Part shown: positions 28,438 to 35,122 of the stretch, piece by piece
Position numbering within the stretch: position 1 is the first letter of the stretch
How the letters are laid out: every line of letters starts with the position of its first letter
Source of the DNA: Actinoplanes sp. NBRC 103695
GTDB lineage: Bacteria; Actinomycetota; Actinomycetes; Mycobacteriales; Micromonosporaceae
Assembly (NCBI RefSeq): GCF_030269485.1
Contig: NZ_BSTL01000010.1
Span: 271,442-335,441 of the forward strand
Direction of reading: 5' to 3'
Length of the DNA stretch: 64,000 nucleotides
The notes under the pieces: model-generated
The model's database searches: none
What the model saw: only the letters and a program-made list of their open reading frames with translations
What the model was told of the DNA's origin: nothing
Translations under genes and position numbers: made by a program

Positions 28438-29306
28438 TCCCTGAGCGTCTGTCGGATCAGGTGGTTGGAGCCTGGTTGATCGAGTGCCACTCTATCGAGG
28501 TCGGACCAGATTCTTGAGTAGCTTTCGACTTCGTTGGGCTTGTCCAGGTAGAGGGCTCCGGTGGGGTGCTCCGAGTAGATGGTGGTGGGCTCGGGGCCGC
28601 GGACTGGTGTCTCCTCCGGGAAGTCGAGGATGACGAACGATCCGTGGAAGGCGCGGTGTGGGCCGGCGGCGAGTGGGGCCACGCGGATGGTGATGTTGGG
28701 GCGCTCGGACAGCGTCAGCAACGTCGTTAGCTGGTCGACCATGATCTCTGGGCTGAAACCGCGTAGCAGGGCTGCCTCGCTCAGGAAGATTTCCAGGTCT
28801 GGAGCCTTGGGGTCGCGGCGGGTCAGGATCTGTTGGCGTTGCAAGCGCATGGCCATTCGGCGCTCGATGACCTCGGGCGTGGGATCGCTGACGATGCCTC
28901 GCGGGATGATCGCGCTGGCGTAGGAGGCGGACTGGATAAGTCCGGGGATGACCTCGGCCTCGTACTGCCGGAGGCGGGACGCGGCTGCCTCCATGCCGAG
29001 GAACAGCTCGAACCACTCGGGGATCTCGGAGTAGGCGTGCCACCAACCCTTGGACTTTGTTTCGCGGGCCAGCGTCTTCAGTGCCTCGGTGAGCTCGCGG
29101 TTCGCGCCGTACAGCCGGCACATGGCCTCAACGTCATTCGGGTGGATTGGGACCTGGCCCGTCTCGTAGCGCCACAGACGCGGCTTGGACCACTCCAATG
29201 CGGCGATGACCTGGGCGACGGTCAGCCGGGCGTCCTCCCTCAGGTCGCGGAGCCTGCGGCCGAGTTGGCGGCGAGGGACGGTCGATCCGATGTGGTCATT
29301 GGTCAC
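28425..29306 (-). CDS. XRE-family regulator with DUF5753 domain
   Basis: 293 residues. The helix-turn-helix is N-terminal (R-L-R-D-L-R-E-D-A-R-L-T-V-A-Q-V-I-A-A-L-E-W-S then R-Y-E-T-G), and DUF5753 follows from about 100 with the typical Y-E-A-E-V-I-P-G-L-I-Q and later H-G-S-F-V-I-L-D-F. It partners the overlapping DUF397 gene. Start GTG 29306; a TTACGC-N6-GCGTAA palindrome sits 13 nt upstream and probably mediates autoregulation. Confidence 0.92.
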   Translation of the reverse strand: MTNDHIGSTVPRRQLGRRLRDLREDARLTVAQVIAALEWSKPRLWRYETGQVPIHPNDVEAMCRLYGANRELTEALKTLARETKSKGWWHAYSEIPEWFELFLGMEAAASRLRQYEAEVIPGLIQSASYASAIIPRGIVSDPTPEVIERRMAMRLQRQQILTRRDPKAPDLEIFLSEAALLRGFSPEIMVDQLTTLLTLSERPNITIRVAPLAAGPHRAFHGSFVILDFPEETPVRGPEPTTIYSEHPTGALYLDKPNEVESYSRIWSDLDRVALDQPGSNHLIRQTLREWSQ

Positions 29307-29318
29307 CGCGCAACTCCC

Positions 29319-29336
29319 TTACGCATCGTCGCGTAA
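29319..29336. promoter_or_regulatory. Palindrome upstream of the XRE regulator
   Basis: TTACGC, six bases, then GCGTAA: a perfect 6+6 inverted repeat 13 bp before the regulator start. A related half site (GCGTAACCGTTGCG) lies near 29400 in the same 196-bp divergent gap. The arrangement suits an XRE dimer controlling itself and the divergent small-gene string. Confidence 0.5.
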
Positions 29337-29502
29337 CCGCCTGTCGCGCCGTCGCGAAACGGGCCTCAGACGTTCGGTCCCTTCTCGGGCCATTCTGCCG
29401 CGTAACCGTTGCGAGGCATAGTCGCGCGACTAACCATCGATGCCTACAGCGGTCGATTTCCTCCGATGGGGAGGCGCGACAGATGAACGAGCGGAGGACG
29501 TG

Positions 29503-29667
29503 ATGTCGGTTGGTGTGGTGGTGGCGGCTTTGGTCATCGGTTTTCTTGCCGGCCTGCTCGCCTTCAAGACGAAGAGTCGATGGTGTCCTCGGTGTGGCTC
29601 GTTGACGTTCGTTGCGGTGCCTGATCGTCACGGCGACCAGGCATCTACTCGACCGTCCAAATCGTGA
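29503..29667 (+). CDS. Small membrane protein with zinc-ribbon-like tail
   Basis: 54 residues: one transmembrane helix (V-G-V-V-V-A-A-L-V-I-G-F-L-A-G-L-L-A-F) directly followed by W-C-P-R-C-G, half of a zinc ribbon, and a short polar tail. ATG 29503 has GCGGAGG 5 nt upstream; an in-frame ATG at 29440 is less likely. Its stop overlaps the next GTG (GTGA). Function unknown. Confidence 0.6.
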   Translation: MSVGVVVAALVIGFLAGLLAFKTKSRWCPRCGSLTFVAVPDRHGDQASTRPSKS

Positions 29668-29945
29668 CTGCAGCCGAGAAAGCCGCTGTCGAGCACCTGC
29701 CATGTCGGCCGGAGTGGCGCTGCCAGTCCTGTGGTGACGAGTGGCCGTGTCTTGAGGCGCGGATCGGCCTTGTCGTGCAATCCCTTACCTACCGCACGGC
29801 CGTGCTCGTTTATCTCGCCCTGTGTCTGGCGGATGCTGCCGCCGACTTCGCCGAGCTGGGGATCGTGTCGGACCTCTATGACCGGTTCCTGGGCTGGGTC
29901 GGGACCGGTTCCAACGAAAGGATCAGTCATGATGATGCGGGATGA
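29664..29945 (+). CDS. Small Cys-rich actinobacterial protein (often annotated flavin reductase-like)
   Basis: 93 residues with the pattern H-L-P-C-R-P-E-W-R-C-Q-S-C-G-D-E-W-P-C near the N-terminus, then a helical segment ending D-L-Y-D-R-F-L-G-W. This arrangement recurs in small proteins beside XRE/DUF397 pairs in actinomycetes that are often labelled flavin reductase without evidence. The four cysteines could bind a metal. The GTG start is translationally coupled to the upstream membrane protein, and the next gene begins inside its last codons. Confidence 0.65.
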   Translation: MTAAEKAAVEHLPCRPEWRCQSCGDEWPCLEARIGLVVQSLTYRTAVLVYLALCLADAAADFAELGIVSDLYDRFLGWVGTGSNERISHDDAG

Positions 29946-30117
29946 GTTGTTGCAGCGGATCGCGGCTCTGCCTGAGGACGCCGACGTAGGGTTTCAGATC
30001 GGCGATGATCATCTCGACATTGCGGAGGTCATCGTCTGGGGTGTTGACCAGTTCGGTGCGCTCAAGTGCGACGCTGGGGACCTTCGCGACGTGTTGATCG
30101 CGTGGGGCCGGCGTTGA
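29929..30117 (+). CDS. Small acidic hypothetical protein
   Basis: 62 residues starting from three consecutive ATG codons at 29929, with AAAGGA 6 nt upstream. The sequence (E-L-L-Q-R-I-A-A-L-P-E-D-A-D-V-G-F-Q-I-G, then D-I-A-E-V-I-V-W-G) looks like a compact alpha/beta protein. It overlaps the preceding gene by 17 nt and closes the three-gene string. Family not recognised. Confidence 0.6.
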   Translation: MMMRDELLQRIAALPEDADVGFQIGDDHLDIAEVIVWGVDQFGALKCDAGDLRDVLIAWGRR

Positions 30118-30152
30118 CATCAAGGTCGTAGAGCAAATGTTCGGGCACGTCC

Positions 30153-30195
30153 TGCGCCCGGCAGAACGCGAACCTCCGACCAATGGATCAAGAGT
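30153..30195 (-). repeat. Degenerate copy of the 3' half of tRNA-Arg (att-like scar)
   Basis: Aligned without gaps to the 3' 43 nt of tRNA-Arg(TCT) (30352-30394), this segment matches at 35 of 43 positions, including the whole 3' acceptor strand and much of the T arm and anticodon stem. The next 30 positions match only 10 times, so just the 3' half was copied. Same orientation, 199 bp offset. Such 3'-end copies are what tRNA-targeting integrases leave behind. Confidence 0.7.
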
Positions 30196-30322
30196 TTCGG
30201 ATCGTACGTCTCGGACGTCGATCGCCTGGCAGGAAACCCCTCGGATGCTGCGCGCAACCGACTCCCCCGGGTCAGCCCGCACCGATGGGGGATCCGGGGG
30301 GCTTGCCCCCACGGCGTGGGGT

Positions 30323-30340
30323 CTGGGGCTCGGGCCCCAG
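30323..30340 (-). terminator. Hairpin downstream of tRNA-Arg
   Basis: CTGGGGC, loop TCGG, GCCCCAG: a perfect 7-bp stem 12 nt past the tRNA 3' end. A second G-run/C-run hairpin lies at about 30293-30310. Likely termination or processing signal for the tRNA. Confidence 0.6.
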
Positions 30341-30351
30341 GGCAGGTTCAG

Positions 30352-30424
30352 TGCGCCCGGCAGGATTCGAACCTGCGACCGATGGATTAGAAGTCCATTG
30401 CTCTATCCGCTGAGCTACGAGCGC
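30352..30424 (-). tRNA. tRNA-Arg (anticodon TCT)
   Basis: 73 nt cloverleaf read on the minus strand. The acceptor stem is GCGCTCG with CGGGCGC (one T-G wobble). The D arm is G-C-T-C/G-A-G-C, the anticodon stem A-T-G-G-A/T-C-C-A-T with loop C-T-T-C-T-A-A (anticodon TCT), and the T arm G-C-A-G-G/C-C-T-G-C with loop T-T-C-G-A-A-T. The discriminator is A; CCA is not encoded. It marks the right edge of the accessory island. Confidence 0.97.
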
Positions 30425-30444
30425 CTGGTGCTGGCCTGCACATC

Positions 30445-31473
30445 TTAGGCGGTCGTCGCGCTGATGTCGTCCGCCTTGTCCTCCGGTGCGGGGGGCACCT
30501 CGATCGGGCCTGTTCCAGGCGGTGGGACGAACGCGTCGGTCCAGCGGGCGAGCTCGCGGAAGACCTCGGCCCGGACGATTTTGCCGGACAGGGTGAGGTC
30601 GTGCATGCCGCCGTCGAAGCGGGTGATTGTCACGTGCGGGCCCAGGCGGGGTGACCAGCGGGCGATGTGGTCGACGTCGAGGACCGCGTCGGTCAGGCGT
30701 ACGTCGTCGTCCCAGGCCTTGCCCCGGAAAGTCCTGGTCGAGCACGCGACCATGACCGGCACGTCGATCTCGAGGCCGCGGCGCAGCCGGGCCTGGCCGC
30801 TGCGGATGGCATGCAGCCAGCCTGCCGTCACCGGGAAACCCAGGACCGGTTTCCAGTTCAGGTCGTAGGCCCACTCGCCGCGCTCGGTCGCGTGCAGGCT
30901 CTGGCCGTACAGGCCCAGCGCCTTCACGGGGATGATCCGGTACGGGGCGCGCTTCGCGCTCGCCGCCGTCAGCACGGCCATCAGCGGGCGGCGTACCAGC
31001 CAAGGGTTGTTGAAGTCGAAGAACGGGCTGTTCAGGAACAGTCCGTCGACCAGGCCCTGCCCCTGCCGCGCGTGCGCCCACAGTGACGTGGTGAGGCCAC
31101 CGGTGGAGTGAGCCACCACCAGCATCTGGTCGTGGCCGTCGACGCTGCGGATGATGCGGGCCGACTCGTCCAGCTCGGGGAAGTAGTCGGTGAGGCTGCG
31201 GCAGAAGTTCGGGGTCTGGTGCGGGAGCAGGCTGCGGCCGTATTTGCGCAGGTCGAGCGCGTAGAAGTCCCAGCCGCGTTCGACGAAGAAGTCGGCCAGG
31301 TGGGTCTGGAAGAAGTAGTCGACGAAGCCGTGGACGTAGAGCACCGCGCGTCTGCTCGGGTTCGGCTGCTCGGCCCGGCGTCGGACGAGCGTCGCCACCA
31401 CCTTGCCCTCGTCGTCGGTTCCCAGATCGATGGTGTGCCGCTCGTACGGCGGGCCCAGGACGTCGGTCTCCAC
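30445..31473 (-). CDS. Alpha/beta hydrolase
   Basis: 342 residues. V-L-Y-V-H-G-F-V-D-Y precedes the oxyanion region, the nucleophile elbow is V-V-A-H-S-T-G-G, and the C-terminal F-D-G-G-M-H-D-L carries the probable catalytic His. No signal peptide. The family covers lysophospholipase/esterase-like enzymes; the substrate is unknown. It starts at GTG 31473 and stands as a single gene divergent from ssb. Confidence 0.88.
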   Translation of the reverse strand: METDVLGPPYERHTIDLGTDDEGKVVATLVRRRAEQPNPSRRAVLYVHGFVDYFFQTHLADFFVERGWDFYALDLRKYGRSLLPHQTPNFCRSLTDYFPELDESARIIRSVDGHDQMLVVAHSTGGLTTSLWAHARQGQGLVDGLFLNSPFFDFNNPWLVRRPLMAVLTAASAKRAPYRIIPVKALGLYGQSLHATERGEWAYDLNWKPVLGFPVTAGWLHAIRSGQARLRRGLEIDVPVMVACSTRTFRGKAWDDDVRLTDAVLDVDHIARWSPRLGPHVTITRFDGGMHDLTLSGKIVRAEVFRELARWTDAFVPPPGTGPIEVPPAPEDKADDISATTA

Positions 31474-31601
31474 GCCACCAGGCTAAACGCCCGACCCGGT
31501 TATCCACAGTCCGACCTTGTCCACAGGCCCCCGACGTGATCTTGGACAGCCCGGCGATGGTTCACGCACAACCGAACAACCCCAGAGAGGACAGGCAGAT
31601 C

Positions 31602-32339
31602 GTGTACGACACACCCATTGTTGTGGTCGGCAATGTGCTGACCGCGCCGGAGTGGCGGCGCACCATCAAGAGCAACACGCTGGTCGCCAACTTCCGCGTC
31701 GCCTCCACGTCCCGTCGCTACGACAAGGACAACAACCGCTGGGTCGACGGCGACACCCTTCGGGTACGCGTCAACTGCTGGCGCCGTCTGGCCGAGAACG
31801 TCGGCGCCTCGGTGGCCGTCGGCGACCCGATCGTGGTGGTCGGCCGGCTCTACACCCGCGACTGGGTGGACTCGGAGAACAACCCCCGCACCTCGTACGA
31901 GGTGGAGGCCATGTCGGTGGGCCACGACCTGGCCCGCGGCCGCACCCGGCTGTTCCGCACCCGACCGGCGAGCGTGATGAGCGCCGAGGGTCCCGACACG
32001 GACGGGGTGGTTCGTGGCGAGGCCGCCGAGGCGGTGCCGGACCAGCCGGTGGTCCTCGGCGACGGCATCGACGCGGACGCCACCGAGCCGCAGTTCACCG
32101 AGCAGCCGCCGAGCCTCGACCCGGTCACGGCGGTTCTCGGCGGCGGTGGTTTCGAACCGTTCGAGAAGGAGACGACGCCCAAGCCCGGCGACGGCGACGA
32201 CGACCCGGAGCCGCCGGCCCCGGGGTCGCCCTCGGCCCCGGCGCCGGCGCCCGAGGTGGAGATCGAGGTGGAGCGCCTGGAGGAGGAGGTGAACCCGCGG
32301 CGCCCGCGCCGCAACCGCCGCCAGCCGATCCCGGCCTGA
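31602..32339 (+). CDS. ssb: Single-stranded DNA-binding protein
   Basis: 245 residues. The OB fold covers about 1-115: Y-D-T-P-I-V-V-V-G-N-V-L-T-A-P-E-W-R-R, then L-V-A-N-F-R-V-A-S-T-S-R-R-Y-D, then V-N-C-W-R-R-L-A-E-N-V. The tail is long, acidic and Pro-rich; it ends in basic P-R-R-N-R-R-Q-P-I-P-A instead of the usual acidic D-D-x-P-F tip, so partner docking may differ from canonical SSB. GTG 31602 is chosen because paralogous actinobacterial SSBs start at this Tyr-Asp-Thr; an upstream start at 31536 would add a disordered leader. This is probably the second, non-essential type of actinobacterial SSB. Confidence 0.88.
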   Translation: MYDTPIVVVGNVLTAPEWRRTIKSNTLVANFRVASTSRRYDKDNNRWVDGDTLRVRVNCWRRLAENVGASVAVGDPIVVVGRLYTRDWVDSENNPRTSYEVEAMSVGHDLARGRTRLFRTRPASVMSAEGPDTDGVVRGEAAEAVPDQPVVLGDGIDADATEPQFTEQPPSLDPVTAVLGGGGFEPFEKETTPKPGDGDDDPEPPAPGSPSAPAPAPEVEIEVERLEEEVNPRRPRRNRRQPIPA

Positions 32340-32418
32340 TCCGGGGTTAGACCGCCGTCGCTCCGGGGACCGGACGTCCCCCCGGCAAGGCCTCGGGGCG
32401 ACGGCATCGGGGGTGGCT

Positions 32419-32442
32419 GCCCGGGGTTCGGCTCACCCGGGC
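32419..32442. terminator. Hairpin between convergent ssb and G5 genes
   Basis: GCCCGGG and CCCGGGC pair around a 10-nt loop, 80 nt past the ssb stop and about 97 nt past the stop of the opposing gene. Plausible shared terminator. Confidence 0.45.
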
Positions 32443-32538
32443 GGCCGCCCTCCCGCCGGTCGGTCATGGTGGTCCGCCAGCCCGTCGATGTCCGTGGTCT
32501 GCGCCGGGCGCAAGGTCCACTCCACGGGCCGGAGTGTG

Positions 32539-33228
32539 TCAGTCGCAGCCGTATCCGTCGTTGTCGCGGTCCAGGTCGTAGATGTCGGAGCCGGTGACCT
32601 TGACGACGCCGCTGACATAGGAGGGGCCGTTGCCGCTTCCGCCGGAGCAGTCGACGTCGCTGTCGACGGGGACACAGCCGCTGTAGTTGGGGTCGCAGTC
32701 GGATTCGGGCTCAGGCTCGGGCTCGCTCATCGTGCCGATCACGATGACCTTGGTGGTCGGCTGCTGGGTGACCTTGTTGCTGAGCAGGCGCTTCGCGGTC
32801 TGCTTGCCGTCGGTGAGCGTGATCTCGTAGGTCAGGGTTCTTACGCCCGCGGCGCCCTCGGTGCGGGTCTGTTTCGAGCCCTTCTCCAGGTTGGGGTCGC
32901 GGACCGTGCGGGACTTGAACGGGACCTTCTTCGTCTCGGTGACCGTGCGCTTCTCGACCGCGGGGGTTGCGGGGGCGGCGGAGGTTGCGGGGGTTGCGGG
33001 GGTGCTGCTGGACGTCGAGGAAGGGATGGGGACGTCGGCGGCGCTCAGGTCGGCCGCCGGCTTGTCGCTGGTGGCTCCGATGGCTCCGATGCCGGTGACG
33101 CCGCCGCAGCAGAGCACCAGGATTCCGCCGAGGAGGACGCCGGCTCGCTGCAGTGGGGTCATGCGGGTCCAGGCCCGACGCGCAAGGCCGGGCTGCGGTG
33201 GGTGCACAGGCTGGTACGTCACGGTCAC
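32539..33228 (-). CDS. Membrane-anchored G5 / excalibur domain protein
   Basis: About 229 residues. One transmembrane helix near 25-45 (A-G-V-L-L-G-G-I-L-V-L-C-C-G-G-V) is followed by a Thr/Pro/Ala linker. A G5 domain comes next (V-T-E-T-K-K-V-P-F to V-I-V-I-G-T), of the type that binds N-acetylated sugars or cell wall. The C-terminal excalibur motif is D-L-D-R-D-N-D-G-Y-G-C, a calcium-binding EF-hand-like loop. Exact start uncertain (frame open to 33273; GTG 33228 begins T-V-T-Y-Q-P). Probably an outward-facing cell-wall protein. Confidence 0.82.
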   Translation of the reverse strand: MTVTYQPVHPPQPGLARRAWTRMTPLQRAGVLLGGILVLCCGGVTGIGAIGATSDKPAADLSAADVPIPSSTSSSTPATPATSAAPATPAVEKRTVTETKKVPFKSRTVRDPNLEKGSKQTRTEGAAGVRTLTYEITLTDGKQTAKRLLSNKVTQQPTTKVIVIGTMSEPEPEPESDCDPNYSGCVPVDSDVDCSGGSGNGPSYVSGVVKVTGSDIYDLDRDNDGYGCD

Positions 33229-33345
33229 AGGATGCGCCGGCGCGCGGCGGCGACACATCGCTTGATCGTCCACACTCGACCAGGACGCTCTCCAGCCGTG
33301 TGGCCGAATGCGATCAGCCGCTCGGCGACCGGGGGGAACGGATGG

Positions 33346-34122
33346 TCAGGCGACGCGGCCACTCGTCTGGAGGGTGAGGAATCCACTGAGGATCACCCTC
33401 GGATCCATCAGCGCCTCGGCCGCCAGGGCCAGGTCGTCGTCGGTCAGCCCGCGGGCCAGCAGCCCGTCGCGCAGCTGGGGCAGGCTGGCCAGCAGCAGGC
33501 GACAGCCCGGATCGCCGCCGTGCCAGCTGCCGCCGTGGACGCGGAGGCGTACGTCGGTGAGGCCGGCCTCGGCGAACGCGGCGGGTGCCCGATGCCCCCA
33601 CTGGCGGTCGCTGCCGTGGGCGGCGAGCACCTCCAGGTGCGCCTCCATGTAGCGGGACAGTGCGCCGGTCGTGACCGGATCGGGGGCGTACGAGACGAAT
33701 GTCCCTGGTCCGGTGGTGAAGTCCTCGGTGAGCAGCACCCCGCCGGGGGCGACGGCGGCCACCATCTGCCGCAGCGCGTCCAGCCGCTGCGGCAGATGGC
33801 CGAGCAGCAGGCGAGCGTGCACCAGGTCGAACCGGCCCAGATGCTCGCCGGTGACGATGTCGTGCTGCCGGACGGTCAGGCGCGGACGGGCCGGAATGTG
33901 CTGCGGCGCGATGTCCGTGGCGAGCACCTCGGCGGCGTGCTCGGCCAGCCACGACGCGATGCTGCCGGCGCCCGCCGCCACCTCCAGGCAGCGTTTGCCC
34001 GGCAGGTCGATCAGGTCCTCGATGTGCGCTCGCGTCTCGGCGTCCAGCAGGTCGGCGAGAGCCCGGTGGTGGTCACCCGCCTGGGCGTTGGCGTTGTCGA
34101 AGGCGTACCCCTGATCGGTCAC
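33346..34122 (-). CDS. Class I SAM-dependent methyltransferase
   Basis: About 258 residues with motif I C-L-E-V-A-A-G-A-G-S-I-A, the acidic post-I residue in V-L-A-T-D-I-A, D-I-V-T-G and the D-L-V-H-A-R-L-L-L-G-H-L-P motif typical of UbiE/Methyltransf_25 enzymes. GTG 34122 (T-D-Q-G-Y-A-F-D-N) is preferred over the upstream start at 34191, which would overlap the divergent cobD start. Substrate unknown. Confidence 0.82.
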   Translation of the reverse strand: MTDQGYAFDNANAQAGDHHRALADLLDAETRAHIEDLIDLPGKRCLEVAAGAGSIASWLAEHAAEVLATDIAPQHIPARPRLTVRQHDIVTGEHLGRFDLVHARLLLGHLPQRLDALRQMVAAVAPGGVLLTEDFTTGPGTFVSYAPDPVTTGALSRYMEAHLEVLAAHGSDRQWGHRAPAAFAEAGLTDVRLRVHGGSWHGGDPGCRLLLASLPQLRDGLLARGLTDDDLALAAEALMDPRVILSGFLTLQTSGRVA

Positions 34123-34183
34123 CTGACGACCATAGTCCACTAAGGACCAGAAATGGGGCGAAAGACCTGGCAGAATCGGGTAC

Positions 34184-35122
34184 GTGATCAACAGCGCTGA
34201 TGCCGTGGGGCTAGCCGCCGGCTACCTGCTCGACCTGACTTTCGGTGACCCGCGGCGGTGGCATCCGGTGGCCGGATTCGGGACGGCGGCCGGTGCCCTC
34301 GAGCGACGCCTCTACCGGCCCCGCCGGCGGAACGGGGCCGTCTTCACGGCCGTCGCCGTCGGGGCGCCGGTCGTCGCGGGGGCCGGCCTCGCCCACCTGA
34401 CCCGGGCGCGGCCGATCGCCCGCGCCGTCATCGTGGCCGCGGCCACCTGGACCGTGCTCGGCGGCCGGACGCTGCGCACCGAGGCGCGGACCATGGCGGG
34501 ACACCTGGAGCGCGACGACCTGGCCGCGGCGCGTGGGCGGCTCGGTCATCTCTGCGGGCGTGACCCGTCCGCGCTGGACGAGCGGGAACTGGCCCGGGCC
34601 ACCGTCGAGTCGGTGGCCGAGAACACGTCCGACGCGGTGGTCGCGCCGCTGTTCTGGGGCGGCGTGGCGGGTCTGCCGGGGCTGCTCGGCTACCGGGCGG
34701 CCAACACGCTGGACGCGATGGTCGGGCACCGGTCCGCGCGGTACGCCCGGTTCGGCACCGCCTCGGCGCGGCTGGACGATGTGCTCAACCTGATCCCGTC
34801 CCGGGTGACCGGCCTGTTCACCGTGGCGGTCGCGAAGGACCGGCGGGAGGCGATGCGGGTCTGGCGGCGGGACCGCAACGATCACCCGTCGCCCAACGCG
34901 GGGCAGTGCGAGGCGGCCATGGCGGGTGCGCTGGGCGTGCGGCTGGGCGGGCGGAATGTGTACTTCGGGCGCAGTGAGGTGCGGCCGTTCCTGGGCGACG
35001 GGCCCAAGCCGTCGGCGGCCGACGCCCGGCGCGCGGCGCGGATCTCCGGAATCGTGGGAGCGGGCGCGCTGCTGCTGGCGGCGGGGCTGCGGCTAGCGTT
35101 CAGGGGTGCGCGAAGCAGGTAA
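34184..35122 (+). CDS. cobD: Adenosylcobinamide-phosphate synthase CobD/CbiB
   Basis: 312-residue membrane protein that joins the aminopropanol (phosphate) side chain to adenosylcobyric acid. It shows Y-L-L-D-L-T-F-G-D-P-R-R-W-H-P-V near the N-terminus, the conserved A-T-V-E-S-V-A-E-N-T-S-D-A-V-V-A-P-L-F and R-D-R-N-D-H-P-S-P-N-A-G segments, and several hydrophobic helices. GTG start. Its last 17 bases overlap cobQ, which makes the preceding intermediate, so the two act back to back. Confidence 0.95.
   Translation: MINSADAVGLAAGYLLDLTFGDPRRWHPVAGFGTAAGALERRLYRPRRRNGAVFTAVAVGAPVVAGAGLAHLTRARPIARAVIVAAATWTVLGGRTLRTEARTMAGHLERDDLAAARGRLGHLCGRDPSALDERELARATVESVAENTSDAVVAPLFWGGVAGLPGLLGYRAANTLDAMVGHRSARYARFGTASARLDDVLNLIPSRVTGLFTVAVAKDRREAMRVWRRDRNDHPSPNAGQCEAAMAGALGVRLGGRNVYFGRSEVRPFLGDGPKPSAADARRAARISGIVGAGALLLAAGLRLAFRGARSR

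Noticed and set aside
27935..28444. A 169-codon plus-strand open frame opposite the DUF397 gene
   Set aside because: Overlaps DUF397 in antisense, Ser/Arg-rich, no ribosome-binding site, no conserved motif.
32433..32675. An 80-codon minus-strand open frame between ssb and the G5 protein
   Set aside because: Thr/Ala-rich shadow overlapping the 3' end of the G5/excalibur gene in another frame, with no ribosome-binding site.
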